From the NCBI GenBank assembly GCA_964554265.1, contig CAZKOB010000001.1, positions 9,521-73,520 on the forward strand: a DNA stretch of 64,000 nucleotides, in the 5' to 3' direction. How positions within the stretch are numbered: the stretch's first letter is position 1; each line of letters begins with the position of its first letter. Below the pieces are notes generated by a model. That model made no database searches. It was not told the DNA's origin and saw only the letters and a program-made list of their open reading frames with translations. The stretch comes from RGIG8745 sp964554265 (GTDB lineage Bacteria; Bacteroidota; Bacteroidia; Bacteroidales; Bacteroidaceae). Positions 9,281 through 20,700 of the stretch are shown one piece after another. A program made the position numbers and the translations under genes.

Positions 9281-12200
9281 ATGGATAAGATAAGACATAT
9301 ATTGCTGGTTGCCTTCATCATGTTAGGCGCCAACTGTGTTTCAGCACAAGATGATATTATCCTGACCGGTAGAGTGTGGGCAGACGATGAACCAGAGGGC
9401 TTGATGGCTGCGACGGTGGTGGAACAGGATAAGAACGGACGTATCTTCTCTTCTACCCTGACAGACTTTAACGGTAACTTTTCGCTTAAGATAAAGAATC
9501 CGGACAACACACTTAACATCTCTTATGTGAGCTATAAGAAGCAGGTACTTCCTATCGGTACACGCCGTAAGTTTGATATAAAGATGGTTTCGGAGACACT
9601 GTTGCAGCAGGTAGTCGTAAAATCCGTACGTAATGTCACTACCGGAACATTGCCTATCCCGGAACGGGAATATTCGGGAGCCATGCAGCGTTTCACGATG
9701 GACAAGCTTGAGGGAGTGTCGGTACCTTCTGTAGACGATGCTCTTCAGGGACGCATTGCCGGTCTTGACATCGTTGCCAACTCCGGTGACCTTGGCAGCG
9801 GTTCTGTCATGCGAATAAGAGGTGTGACTTCCATCAACTCTAATTCTCAGCCCCTCATTCTCCTTAATAACATTCCTTATGAAAGCAATATTGACGCTTC
9901 ATTTGATTTTGCTTCTGCCGATCAGGAAAAGTTTGCCACATTGCTTAGCATAAGCCCTGACGATATTCAGGAGATAACAGTGCTGAAGGATGGTGCGGCA
10001 TGTGCCATATGGGGTGCAAGAGGTGCGAACGGTATCATTAATATCACCACCAAGAAAGGTGTAACCGGACCTACTCGTGTGAACTATTCTTATCGCCTTT
10101 CCGGTTCATGGCAACCGACGGGGACAACGCTTCTCAATGGTGACGAATATACCATGCTGATGAAGCAGGCATACTTCAACCGCAACCAGATAGATTGCAA
10201 TATTCCGGAGTATAGTTATGACCGCTCACAGTTTGTCAATGCTTACGGAACCGCTGAAGACTTTGAGAACTTCAATAACAATACGGATTGGGTGGACAAG
10301 GTTACCAAGACAGGCTTTACCCATGACCATGTGCTTTCCATCATGGGTGGTGGCGAGAGAGCCAAATTCCGTACTTCACTTGGATACTACAATCAGACGG
10401 GTACCGTTATCGGACAGGAGTTGAACCGTTTTACAGGTTTGATGAACCTTGAATATAATGTGTCTTCACGTTTGAAGTTCATAACTGAGTTTTCCATCAC
10501 TTACACGGACAATGACAAGAACTATTCGGATGATCCGTATGGAAATGACAATCTGTTGAATATTGCATATAAGAAGATGCCTAACGTGTCAGTGTTCCGT
10601 CAGGACATGTACGGAAACAATACGGATGTATATTTCAACATCGCTCAGAACTCACAGCTTAATTCTGACCAGAAGGATCTTAGAAATCCTGTAGCTATAG
10701 CTAATCTTGCCAAGTATCAGCAGAGTAATATGCGAATCATGCCTACTTTGCGCCTTCAGTACGATTTCCTCGACCCTGATGAACAGAAGCTTCGCTATCA
10801 GGGTTATGTAAAGTTCGATTCAGAGAATGTGAAAGACATCAAGTTCCTTCCTCGTGAAACCACTTCAAAGGACTGGAATGATCAGAGTGTCAACAAGTCA
10901 TACAACAAGGAATCGGAGGCGATGACCATATACATGGACCATAATCTTACATGGGTTCCCAAGTTCAACAATCCGGACAACCATTCCCTTATGCTCTATG
11001 GTTCATGGCAGATGGATGTATCACACTCTAAGTTCCAGGAATTTGAGCGCAGCGGTCTTGCCTCAACATCAAGTACGGATGTCTCTTCACTTGGAACATT
11101 GCGATCTTTTAACAGTGCGAAAACTCAGGGACGCAACATGGCTTTCTTGTTCAGCGGACATTATATGTTGAACAACCGTTATATTTTTGATGCTTCGGCG
11201 CGTTGGGACGGAAGTTCACGTTTCGGCGCAGACAACCGTTGGGGATTCTTCCCTTCACTTGCAGGAAAGTGGATAATTTCGAGTGAACCTTTCATGGTGA
11301 AGACAGAAGACTGGTTGTCAGAACTTTCACTTCGCCTTGGTTGGGGTGTTACAGGTAACCGTCCGGACTATGAATATTTGTTTTACAGCCGGTATAACAG
11401 TTTTGGGACAAATTACATAGATATTCCGGCCATTAAGCCGGCATCATTACAATTATCACATTTGAAGTGGGAAAGGTCTTCTTCTTATAATCTTGGTGCG
11501 GAAATAAGCCTGTTTGACTATCGTTACAGGATTGTGGCCAATGTATACCACCGCCGTACAGAGAATCTGCTGTTCAAGGATCAGACAATACCTTCTTCTA
11601 CAGGTTTTGGGTCTATAACCTATATCAATGCCGGAACTATGGACAATGATGGATGGGAATTGGAATTCAGTACAAACCGCATGATTAAGCGTGGGGACTG
11701 GACCATTGATTTCAATCTCAACCTTTCAAACTATAGGAACAACATTGTTGAACTGGATGAGAATGTGCTCAATAGTTACAATAAGGATTTCGACTATAAT
11801 AATGGCTCTTATCTGACACGTCTGCAGATTGAAAACTCATTCGGATCGATATACGGCTTCCGTTATAAAGGTGTATACCAGTATGACGAGTACCAACCGG
11901 ACAAACCTGATGCTACGGCTCCAGTCGTTCGCGATGCTTCAGGCAATGTGGTATTGGACAGTAGCGGTGATCCTGTACCAATGTATTTTGCATACGGAAC
12001 TTCAAATGCTTATCGTTTCCGGGGTGGTGATGCTATTTATGAGGATATCAATCATGACGGAACGATAGATGAACTTGATATCGTTTATCTCGGCAATTCA
12101 AATCCAAAACTTGACGGTGGTTTCGGAACGACAATAAAGTACAAGCGTTTCACATTCAATGCCTTCTTTAATTTCCGTATTGGCAGCAAGATTATCAATT

Positions 12201-12592
12201 ACGGACGTATGTATGCCGAGAACATGTATTCTACCGACAATCAATCTGTCGCAACAAACTGGCGTTGGCGCAAGGATGGTGATATGACAGAGATTCCACG
12301 TGCTCTCTACAACTATGGATATAACTGGTTGGGAAGTGACCGTTTTGTTGAGAACGGTTCGTTCCTCCGCCTGAAGCAGCTTACATTGAACTATTCATTT
12401 GAACCGAAGCTGATGAAGTCGGTAGGCCTCCACTCCTTGACCTTGTCTCTGACATTGAACAATCTGTTTACTATTACCAAATACACTGGTGCGGATCCTG
12501 AGATTTCACCGAATAATATAGGTGTGAGCGAAGACAAAAACAGAACGCCACGTTCTCGCTACTTCACTTTGGGCATTAATCTGGGTATATAA
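9281..12592 (+). CDS. SusC/RagA-family TonB-dependent outer membrane receptor (first)
   Basis: 1,103 aa, typical SusC length. Signal peptide ends near CVSAQ (~23). An N-terminal carboxypeptidase-regulatory-like domain (LTGRVWADDE ... DFNGNFSLKI) at ~28-105 is followed by a plug with the family signature SVDDALQGRIAGLDIV and MRIRGVTSINS, then a beta-barrel ending in ...YFTLGINLGI. These receptors import oligomers across the outer membrane with a SusD lid, powered by TonB. Here the SusD partner starts 23 nt downstream. The plug of this protein and that of the second SusC (17.8 kb) differ strongly, so the two pairs probably handle different ligands (inference). Confidence 0.96.
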   Translation: MDKIRHILLVAFIMLGANCVSAQDDIILTGRVWADDEPEGLMAATVVEQDKNGRIFSSTLTDFNGNFSLKIKNPDNTLNISYVSYKKQVLPIGTRRKFDIKMVSETLLQQVVVKSVRNVTTGTLPIPEREYSGAMQRFTMDKLEGVSVPSVDDALQGRIAGLDIVANSGDLGSGSVMRIRGVTSINSNSQPLILLNNIPYESNIDASFDFASADQEKFATLLSISPDDIQEITVLKDGAACAIWGARGANGIINITTKKGVTGPTRVNYSYRLSGSWQPTGTTLLNGDEYTMLMKQAYFNRNQIDCNIPEYSYDRSQFVNAYGTAEDFENFNNNTDWVDKVTKTGFTHDHVLSIMGGGERAKFRTSLGYYNQTGTVIGQELNRFTGLMNLEYNVSSRLKFITEFSITYTDNDKNYSDDPYGNDNLLNIAYKKMPNVSVFRQDMYGNNTDVYFNIAQNSQLNSDQKDLRNPVAIANLAKYQQSNMRIMPTLRLQYDFLDPDEQKLRYQGYVKFDSENVKDIKFLPRETTSKDWNDQSVNKSYNKESEAMTIYMDHNLTWVPKFNNPDNHSLMLYGSWQMDVSHSKFQEFERSGLASTSSTDVSSLGTLRSFNSAKTQGRNMAFLFSGHYMLNNRYIFDASARWDGSSRFGADNRWGFFPSLAGKWIISSEPFMVKTEDWLSELSLRLGWGVTGNRPDYEYLFYSRYNSFGTNYIDIPAIKPASLQLSHLKWERSSSYNLGAEISLFDYRYRIVANVYHRRTENLLFKDQTIPSSTGFGSITYINAGTMDNDGWELEFSTNRMIKRGDWTIDFNLNLSNYRNNIVELDENVLNSYNKDFDYNNGSYLTRLQIENSFGSIYGFRYKGVYQYDEYQPDKPDATAPVVRDASGNVVLDSSGDPVPMYFAYGTSNAYRFRGGDAIYEDINHDGTIDELDIVYLGNSNPKLDGGFGTTIKYKRFTFNAFFNFRIGSKIINYGRMYAENMYSTDNQSVATNWRWRKDGDMTEIPRALYNYGYNWLGSDRFVENGSFLRLKQLTLNYSFEPKLMKSVGLHSLTLSLTLNNLFTITKYTGADPEISPNNIGVSEDKNRTPRSRYFTLGINLGI

Positions 12593-12615
12593 TCAAATAA
12601 AAAAGAGTCGAAAAG

Positions 12616-14169
12616 ATGAAAAAGCAATATAAAAATATAATGATTGCGCTCGCGCTGATTCCTTTGATTCCTTCATTGACTTCATGTGAAGACTGGTTCG
12701 ACAATACACCCGAGTCGGAGATGGTGCTTGATGATTTCTGGAAAAAGAAAGGTGATGTGCTGAGTGGTATAGGTTCTTGCTACAGGGCCATGAACGAAGA
12801 AGGGTTCATGAAGCGACTGATGGTATGGGGTGAGGTCAGATCGGACAATGTGATTTCTGGTAAAAATACGGATACGGAACTCACTTATATGCTTACGGCT
12901 AATATCAATGCAGACAACGGATATGCCAAATGGGCAGACTTCTACACTGTTATTAATTATTGTAATACGGTAATAAAGTATGCTCCGGGAGTTCGCAATA
13001 CGGATCCGGACTTTTCGGAAGCAGAACTTCAACAGTATCTTGCAGAGGCGAAGGCTATACGTGCGTTTTGTTATTTCACACTTGTGAAGACATTCAAGAA
13101 CATACCTTTCACAGAGGAACCTTATACTGACGATTCTCGTCCGTTCCGGATAGCACAGTCTGCTGAGGATGATATCCTCGGGCAACTTATAGCAGATCTT
13201 AAAGGTGTTGAAGATTATGCGGTCAGTGAATATGCGAGTGTAGGGTATAACCGTGGACGTATAACACAGAAAGCCGTGTGGGCATTGCTTGCTGACGTTT
13301 ATTTGTGGATGGGCAAATATGATGATTGCATTACTTATTGTAACAAGGTGTTGGATACATCGTCTAACCCTTTGTTTCTTGAACGTGCTTCTTCTTACTT
13401 CCGGTCTGTGTTTTTTGTCGGAAATTCAGATGAGAGCATTTGGGAAATTGCGTTCGACAATAATACGCAGAATGGAGCAGTTCGCGATTTCTATGGTGGC
13501 AGTAATACAGACCCGAAACTTTCTTCCTACGATTACAGCACTTCCGGAAGTTCCGATCTTTTTGCTGTGACAGATATCCGCCAGAAGAATGCTTTTGTCG
13601 AGAAAGACGGTTTCTTCATGATAAAGAAGTATATCGCATATCGCAGTAACATGAATATGGAAACGGTGCGTGAGTCTGATTTTGCTTATGGAAATGCAAC
13701 AAACAATTGGATTGTTTATCGTCTTCCTGACATTTATCTGATGAAGGCCGAAGCTCTTGCCGAACTTGGAGGTGAGTCCAATCTTGCAGAAGCGGTTTCT
13801 ATGGTATCAAAGACGTATGACCGCGCAAATCCCGATATAGAACCGGGTACTCTTATTGGTCATTACTCTTCACAAGAACAGATTCGTAATCTTGTGTTTG
13901 ACGAGAGGCAGAGAGAGTTTCTTTTTGAAGGTAAGCGTTACTTTGATCTTGTGCGGCGCATGCGCAGGGAAGGTACACCGACACAGACCATCACTACATA
14001 TCTGATGAATAAGTATATAGCCATGAATCTGGACCGGAATACTGTGATGAGCAAGATTAATGATGTTGATGCTATATATATGCCTATCAATAGCGAAGAG
14101 CTTAGGGTAAACACTTTGCTCAAGCAGAACAGATTCTATGAAATATCTTCAGACATATCTAAAAAATGA
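12616..14169 (+). CDS. SusD/RagB-family surface lipoprotein (first)
   Basis: 517 aa. Lipoprotein signal with lipobox SLTSC and Cys24. The N-terminal SusD segment (DWFDNTPESEMVLDDFWK) is followed by TPR-like helices (AKAIRAFCYFTLVKTF; YNRGRITQKAVWALLADVYLW) and the family C-terminus with the FDERQREFLFEGKRYFDLVR motif. It binds glycan at the cell surface and caps the SusC channel encoded just upstream. Its stop codon overlaps the next start (ATGA), showing translational coupling with the fasciclin gene. Confidence 0.96.
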   Translation: MKKQYKNIMIALALIPLIPSLTSCEDWFDNTPESEMVLDDFWKKKGDVLSGIGSCYRAMNEEGFMKRLMVWGEVRSDNVISGKNTDTELTYMLTANINADNGYAKWADFYTVINYCNTVIKYAPGVRNTDPDFSEAELQQYLAEAKAIRAFCYFTLVKTFKNIPFTEEPYTDDSRPFRIAQSAEDDILGQLIADLKGVEDYAVSEYASVGYNRGRITQKAVWALLADVYLWMGKYDDCITYCNKVLDTSSNPLFLERASSYFRSVFFVGNSDESIWEIAFDNNTQNGAVRDFYGGSNTDPKLSSYDYSTSGSSDLFAVTDIRQKNAFVEKDGFFMIKKYIAYRSNMNMETVRESDFAYGNATNNWIVYRLPDIYLMKAEALAELGGESNLAEAVSMVSKTYDRANPDIEPGTLIGHYSSQEQIRNLVFDERQREFLFEGKRYFDLVRRMRREGTPTQTITTYLMNKYIAMNLDRNTVMSKINDVDAIYMPINSEELRVNTLLKQNRFYEISSDISKK

Positions 14170-16073
14170 ATAATATGGAACTTATAAATAGCAATAAGAC
14201 GCGAGTGCGGGTTGATTTTCCAATTAAAAGAAATCCTCGCTCTGCAAGGTCGGTGACAAATTATGCTATGGCATTTATTGCCGCAACAGCATTGGGTATG
14301 ACTGTCGCATCTTGCAATAGTGAGAATGTGGATGACGAGGCGATGTACACGTTCACCGGAGAGACTGTTGCTTCGTTCTGTAAGAATACTCCGGAACTGA
14401 CAAAGTTTTATGCGATGATGGAGGCTTGCAATGCCACATCTCTGCTTTCCATATACGGACATTACACATGCTTCCCTCCTACGAATGAAGCCATAGACCT
14501 TTATCTTGAAGAAAAAGGCATTACTTGGGATGACCTTACTGTCGAGATGATGCAGAAGATTGTGTATAGCAGTACAATTCGCAATGAGTCTACCGAATAT
14601 GAAAGTACTGATTTTGAGGAAGGTTCGCTTGCTACTCCGAGCCTCTCCGACAGATTCATTGTAATCTCGTTCCGTACTAATGAACTTGGACAGAGAGAGA
14701 CTGTTGTCAATAAGACTGCTATAATTCTTAGTGCCGACAATGAGGTGCATAATGGGGTGGTGCATGTGGTAAACCGTGTGATAGAGCCGTCTGAAGAGAC
14801 TTTTCTCCAGAAACTCATTTCTAATGGTAATTTCAATATTTGGGCGAAAGCATACGAGGCGAGCGGATATTGGGATGATATGCTTGAGCTGTACGATCCG
14901 AATTATGTTCCGGCTCCTGATAGCAAGTATCAGAAGTGTAAACTTGGTTATACTGTGTTCTGTGAACCTGATGAACTTCTCAAAAGGGAAGGTATTGCTG
15001 TGAATGGAGATACATTGGAGAGTCTGGAGCGTTTTGCCGCAAAATACTATGGCACTCAGGATTTAGGTAATTACGAGAGTGAGAACAATCCTTTGAACAA
15101 GTTTGTGGCATATCACATCCTTAACCGCCAGATGTCTACAAGTTCGTTCGTCTATACTGGTTTTGCAACGGCTTCCACTTATAAGACCAAGTGTTATGAG
15201 TATTATGAAACAATGCTTAAATATCGTCTTATGGAAATTAAAGCCGGCAATCTCATCAATACACAGCGCAATGGAACAAGTGTCACGCTTGATGAAGTGA
15301 ACAGCAACATAGAGGTGGCGAATGGTTTCATACATACGTTGAATGACCTGCTTGTGTATGATGAGGACGTAATGACCAAGGATGTTCTTCATAAACGTAT
15401 ACGTTTCGACTTCTATGCCATTCCGCCTCAACTTACCAACAATAATATCCGTTGGCAGCTTGTCGGTGGTCCCGGTACGACGATTTCTTCCGATTTCTGT
15501 GGAGAATATTTCTGGTTCAACAGTGGTTCGACCATTACCATGTGGGCAGACAATGGTTGGACAAACTATCAGGCTGACGAAATGCTCATATCCGGTCCTA
15601 TGTATGACTTCAAGCTACGTATGTTGCCTGTTCCTCCCGGCAATTATGAGATACGTCTCGGCTATCGTGCCGAATCATGGCGTGGTATTGCGCAGCTCTT
15701 TGTTGATGGTCAGATAGCCGGTATTCCTGTAGACCTTACAATTGGTTATGAAGGTGCCGAGAATGATCCTCGTATTGGTTATGTACATGATGATGACACC
15801 AAAGATAATGGTATTGAGAATGATAAGATGATGCGTAATCATGGTTATATGAAGGCACCAAGTTCGATTTATACTGCTCAAGAAGGTGGTAAGACACTTC
15901 GCGACATGTCTCGTTCTTTGAGAATCATTATTGGCCAATATAGGTTTGATGAGTATGCTCCTCATGAGTTCCGTGCCAAGAATATGGACGACAAAGGAGG
16001 TGGACGAGAGTTCCATGCCGACTATCTGGAGTATATTCCTGTCGATATGATAAGGGATGAAGACCGTGAGTGA
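14166..16073 (+). CDS. Fasciclin-domain lipoprotein with C-terminal accessory domain
   Basis: 635 aa. A long basic N-terminal region precedes the lipobox (TVASC, Cys50); a start at Met4 (14,175) would give a more usual signal length. Two FAS1 signatures are visible: YTCFPPTNEAI and YTVFCEPDELL, each followed by a stretch ending in the NGVVHVVNRV or NGFIHTLNDL type. The last ~220 residues (from RIRFDFYAIPP) form a beta-rich domain with GNYEIRLGYRAESWRGIAQLF that resembles a carbohydrate-binding fold, but I cannot name the family. Overlaps the SusD stop by 4 nt, so it belongs to the same transcription unit. Confidence 0.85.
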   Translation: MNNMELINSNKTRVRVDFPIKRNPRSARSVTNYAMAFIAATALGMTVASCNSENVDDEAMYTFTGETVASFCKNTPELTKFYAMMEACNATSLLSIYGHYTCFPPTNEAIDLYLEEKGITWDDLTVEMMQKIVYSSTIRNESTEYESTDFEEGSLATPSLSDRFIVISFRTNELGQRETVVNKTAIILSADNEVHNGVVHVVNRVIEPSEETFLQKLISNGNFNIWAKAYEASGYWDDMLELYDPNYVPAPDSKYQKCKLGYTVFCEPDELLKREGIAVNGDTLESLERFAAKYYGTQDLGNYESENNPLNKFVAYHILNRQMSTSSFVYTGFATASTYKTKCYEYYETMLKYRLMEIKAGNLINTQRNGTSVTLDEVNSNIEVANGFIHTLNDLLVYDEDVMTKDVLHKRIRFDFYAIPPQLTNNNIRWQLVGGPGTTISSDFCGEYFWFNSGSTITMWADNGWTNYQADEMLISGPMYDFKLRMLPVPPGNYEIRLGYRAESWRGIAQLFVDGQIAGIPVDLTIGYEGAENDPRIGYVHDDDTKDNGIENDKMMRNHGYMKAPSSIYTAQEGGKTLRDMSRSLRIIIGQYRFDEYAPHEFRAKNMDDKGGGREFHADYLEYIPVDMIRDEDRE

Positions 16074-16100
16074 TAAGTACAATGTTAAAAACGATAATTC

Positions 16101-17684
16101 ATGAATGTCATGAAAATAAGGAATAAAATAGAAAGAAGGCACATTGCTCTTGGATGCTGTGCTTTTGTCGCAGGTTTTGCTTTACATTCATGTTCCGACG
16201 AATGGAACGATCATTACGAAAGGAATGCAAATCTTCCTGACATGAATCTCATGGAAGCGATCAGTGGCGACAGCCGTCTGTCGAAGTTCAGTCAGATTAT
16301 AAAGGCTACCGGCTACGATTCTCTTCTGACTTCTGACCAGACTTATACCGTATGGGCCCCTGTTGATGAAGCACTGGCTTCAGTAGATATGAATGACAGC
16401 GAACAGCTTCTTCGTATCGTGAGGAATCATATAGCGCGTTATTCTAACCCTACTTCCACTCCTGAAACGTCGAAGATATATATGCTTAACGGAAAGCCGA
16501 TGGCATATTCCGGTTCTTCTTCTTTCAATGGTATTCAGCTTGTAGGACAGAATATCGTGGCTCGCAATGGTATTCTCCACAAACTTGACGAAGAGATTCC
16601 TTATAAGTTCAATATTTTGGAATATATGTCTGCTGACAGCCGTTTTTCTGATATATATGAATTTATAAGCAGCTTCAATGAATTGAAGTACAGTGCGGAA
16701 CTTAGTTCCACATACGATTCTGTCTTTGTGAATTACAACAGGCTTCTTGAAGATCCTGTGTTTGGTATTGGTTCTGTCGGCGATGAAGATTCTCTTTACA
16801 CGATGATTATTCCCGACAATGATGCCTGGAGAAACGCTTATGAACATATAAAGCCGTATTTCAGGGCATATGACAAGGATGAAGGTATAGCAGATTCCGT
16901 TCAGCATGTCCAGACGTGTTTGGCTATTCTTGGCGGACTTACGTTCAGAAATGTCATAGACACTCCCGTTTCGTATGATTCGCTGGTTACTGTTACAAAT
17001 AATGTCATCCGTCCTGTTGCTGAATATTTCGGAGGATATAATGCTTCAGATGCGTCTAATGGTATGTTCTATATAGCAGAAGGAAGTCTCAATCTTAATG
17101 ACACATGTGTATGGAATCACAGAATAGATGTTGAGGCGGAAGATATGGACAGTCGTATTAATTTGTCGAGTACAAACTCTTATATCAGAAACACTGATAT
17201 AAACAGTCTTGTGTCGGGTATAAGCAATTCTAGCTACCTTGAGGTGTCGAGTGGAAATGTTGACGGTGGTGTCATTTTTAATGTCGCGAACACTCTCGCC
17301 GGTAAATACGATGTTTATGTTGATTTTGTCTCTCCTTTGGTTGATGGTGAGAACGTGGCAAACGAGATTACAAAGGTCTCTTTCCAAATGAGATTTCGCA
17401 ATGAAAACGGACGCACTTCAACACTTAACAACAATACTGGCATTGATGTGGGAGGGGAGGACCAGACCGGTATCATCTCAGTCAAGGCTTTTGAGAGTGT
17501 TGAACTTCCTGTCGCTGATTTTTATGACGGAATGTGGTATCTCAATGAAAAGAACTCTGCTGCAGACATTGTTGAGACCACAACTCTTCAGGTAAAGACA
17601 AAGGTCAGTAGTTCTGATGCAAGAAAAGGATATGTGAGAAAATTTCGTGTAGACAGGATTCGTCTTGTTCCTGTTTTGGAGTGA
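16101..17684 (+). CDS. Fasciclin-domain surface lipoprotein
   Basis: 527 aa. Lipoprotein signal with lipobox ALHSC (Cys31) followed by the acidic SDE, which may direct it to the surface. Two FAS1 modules are visible (YTVWAPVDEAL at ~90; YTMIIPDNDAW at ~233, with NGILHKLDEEIP closing the first). The C-terminal ~190 residues are beta-rich with VYVDFVSP and VKAFESVELPVADFYDGMWYL, possibly binding ligand. The layout parallels the preceding gene, so the two may be an old duplication (inference). An in-frame ATG at 16,110 is an alternative start. 27 nt separate it from the upstream gene; 86 nt precede the second SusC. Confidence 0.85.
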   Translation: MNVMKIRNKIERRHIALGCCAFVAGFALHSCSDEWNDHYERNANLPDMNLMEAISGDSRLSKFSQIIKATGYDSLLTSDQTYTVWAPVDEALASVDMNDSEQLLRIVRNHIARYSNPTSTPETSKIYMLNGKPMAYSGSSSFNGIQLVGQNIVARNGILHKLDEEIPYKFNILEYMSADSRFSDIYEFISSFNELKYSAELSSTYDSVFVNYNRLLEDPVFGIGSVGDEDSLYTMIIPDNDAWRNAYEHIKPYFRAYDKDEGIADSVQHVQTCLAILGGLTFRNVIDTPVSYDSLVTVTNNVIRPVAEYFGGYNASDASNGMFYIAEGSLNLNDTCVWNHRIDVEAEDMDSRINLSSTNSYIRNTDINSLVSGISNSSYLEVSSGNVDGGVIFNVANTLAGKYDVYVDFVSPLVDGENVANEITKVSFQMRFRNENGRTSTLNNNTGIDVGGEDQTGIISVKAFESVELPVADFYDGMWYLNEKNSAADIVETTTLQVKTKVSSSDARKGYVRKFRVDRIRLVPVLE

Positions 17685-17770
17685 GTTGTTTCTTTTGTGG
17701 ACTGATTTGCAGAAACTGTATGCAGTCGTTCCATTGTCTGAATCTAAAATGTAAAATAAAAAAATAAGAT

Positions 17771-20700
17771 ATGAATAACCGACAATATCTACGTGCGCTT
17801 AAAACAGTGGGAACAGTTGCTGGCATAAGTTTGCTTGCACTGCCTGTTTACGCGCAAAAGGCAGAGAAAAGCAATGAAGCCGCAAAGACCGAAAGAGCTG
17901 TGGCGCAGCATTTCCCTTACAAGGTGAGTGGTCGTGTCATTAAGTCCGCTACAGGTGCTGGTTTTGCTGGTGTGCGGATTTCATCGCCTAATCTCAAGGT
18001 GTCTGCCATGACTGATGAAGATGGTAGATATGAGATAAGTCTGCCGGATTTGAATGTTCCTTTGGTTGTTGAGGCACCGGGTTGCCAGCGACAGATTGTT
18101 CCGGTGAAGGGACGCGAAATTGTAGACATTACTGTGCTTGATGGTGCGGAATATGGATATTATGATGCAGAATATGGTTCTCCGGATGGGGCTTTTGCGG
18201 TGTCTGGTTTTGCTGACGGAACCGTTAATTTTGCTGATGACCTGAACGCGTTGCTTAATGGTCAGGTGCGCACGATGAAGTCTTCAGGTGTGCCGGGTGC
18301 TGGCTCTTCTTTTTTCATCCGTGGATTCAATTCGTTGAACCTTTCTGCACAGCCGCTCTTCGTTGTTGATGGTATTGTATGGCAGATGCAGGAGACGGCG
18401 ATGAGTGTGATGGACAACTTCCATAACAATCCGTTGACATTGCTTGATCCTGATGACATTGAGAAGGTTACGGTGCTGAAGAACGGCACAGCCGTATGGG
18501 GAGCCAAGGCTGCCAACGGAGTGGTTCTGATTGAAACCAAGCGTGGTCATGACATGGCTACAAAGATTGATGCCGATTTCTCTGTTGGCTTCCAGACTCC
18601 TTTCAAGTCTGTTCCTGTAATGAATGCCGGAGCTTACAAGCTTTATGCCACTGATGTGATGCGTGGGATGGAGGCGAGTGATATTGCCAAATTCCAGTTT
18701 ACGAATGACGACCCGACCAAGTCTTATTATTGGGATACACACAACAATACCGATTGGCTCGATGAGGTGAACAAGACTTCCTTGATTCAGAACTATGGGA
18801 TTTCTGTCAGTGGTGGTGATGATATTGCCCTCTATCGTTTCTCACTCGGTTATGCCAAGAACGATGGTAATATCGACGGCACAAGTTTTGACCGTCTTAA
18901 TGTCAGGTTCAACTCCGACATCCATCTTATGAAGAATTTTGATGTGATGGCAGACATTGTTTACTCGCAGACTGCCACTGAGGGTATATTTGATGGGCTT
19001 GATGAGGTGCGTTCACCTTATTATATGTCACTTGTAAAGTCGCCACTCTATGGACCTTATCAGCATAACGGATTTGGTATGCTTACCAACCGTCTCAGCG
19101 ATACCGACGAACTGAATGTCGGCAATCCGCTTGCTCTTGTCGGTGACCAGATTCCGTCATTGGACAAATATCGCTTCAATCTGCATTTGGCTCCTACATA
19201 CAAGTTCTCCGACAGATTGTCTTTGTCTGCTGTTCTCGGCTTCTCATGGGACAAGGCTAATGAGGATGTCTTCATTCCGGATGAGGGAGTGGCCGACGAA
19301 CCTCTATACAATAGCAACGGCGAAGTGTATGCCACAGCTCTTAATGAAGTACGCAATTTTATGGCTCGTCAGTCTACTCTGTCGGCAGACCTGCATGTCG
19401 ATTGGGCACTTCTCCGTGATTATCGCAATGAGCTTAAAGCCAAGTTGGGCGGATATTTCTACAACAATTATTATAAGTATACGGCCGGACGAGGATATAA
19501 CACAGGTTCTGACTTCATGAAGGCTTTGGCTAACACCAACAGCAATCTGCGTTTCCTTGACGGAAATGATTATACGGACAGAGAGGCTGCATGGTATCTT
19601 GATGCCGATTATTCCTACCTCAACAAATATTTCCTCAATGTCGGTATGTCGCTGGCTTCTTCTTCACGTTTCGGTTCTGATGCCGGCGGACTCAATCTTT
19701 GTGGTGCTGACTGGGCTTTCTTTCCTTCTGTGTCGGCTGCATGGCTGATTTCTTCCGAAAGATTTATGAAGAATGTGCGTGGCATTGACAACTTGAAGTT
19801 GCGCGCTTCGTTCAGTGTTGCCGGCAATGACCGTCTTCCTGAGTTTGCCAACCGCACTTATCTTACGAGCAATGCTTTTGCCCAGAACACAGCTGGACTT
19901 GTACTTGCCAATATAGGAAACGAAAAGTTGAAGTGGGAGACGACCTCTCGTTTCAATGTGGGATTGGATGCGAGTCTCCTTGCCAATCGTCTTACGCTGG
20001 GTGCTGATGTTTATTTTGCCAAGACAAAGGATTTGCTTACTCGTAAGCCGCTCAATGATGTTGCCGGACTTGACTATTTCTGGGATAACAACGGTGAGAT
20101 GAAGAACTGTGGCATTGAAGTGGCTCTGAATGCGAGAGTCATTGACAACAAGGACTTCAAGTTCAATGTAGGCGCTACTGTCGGCCATTATGTCAACGAG
20201 ATTACAAAGCTTGCCAATGGCAGTTACGTTACGGATGTGTGCAACGGGCAGGTTCTCACTGCCGAAGGGCATCCTGCCGGAGTGTTCTACGGATACAAGA
20301 CAGCCGGAGTGTTTGCTGATGCTGCTGAGGCTGCCAATGCAAATATTGCCATAAAGACTGAGAATGGGCAGGTTGTCCCATTCGGTGCTGGTGATATGCA
20401 TTTTGTAGATCAGAATGGAGATGGATTCATCGATGAGGAAGATTGCGTGATACTTGGGAACCCTAATCCTGATTTCTATGGCAATTTCAACTTCGATGTA
20501 CGTTACAAGCGTCTGGAGCTTTCCGCTCTCTTCACATATTCGTGTGGAAACGATGCATACAATGCTTTGCGTGCTGGCTTGGAGTCGGGAAGCAGCATTG
20601 TGAATCAGAGCACTGCGATGGAGAACCGTTGGACGGCTGACGGACAGCATACCGACATTCCTCGTGCCACATACGGAGACCCGATGGGAAACTCACGTTT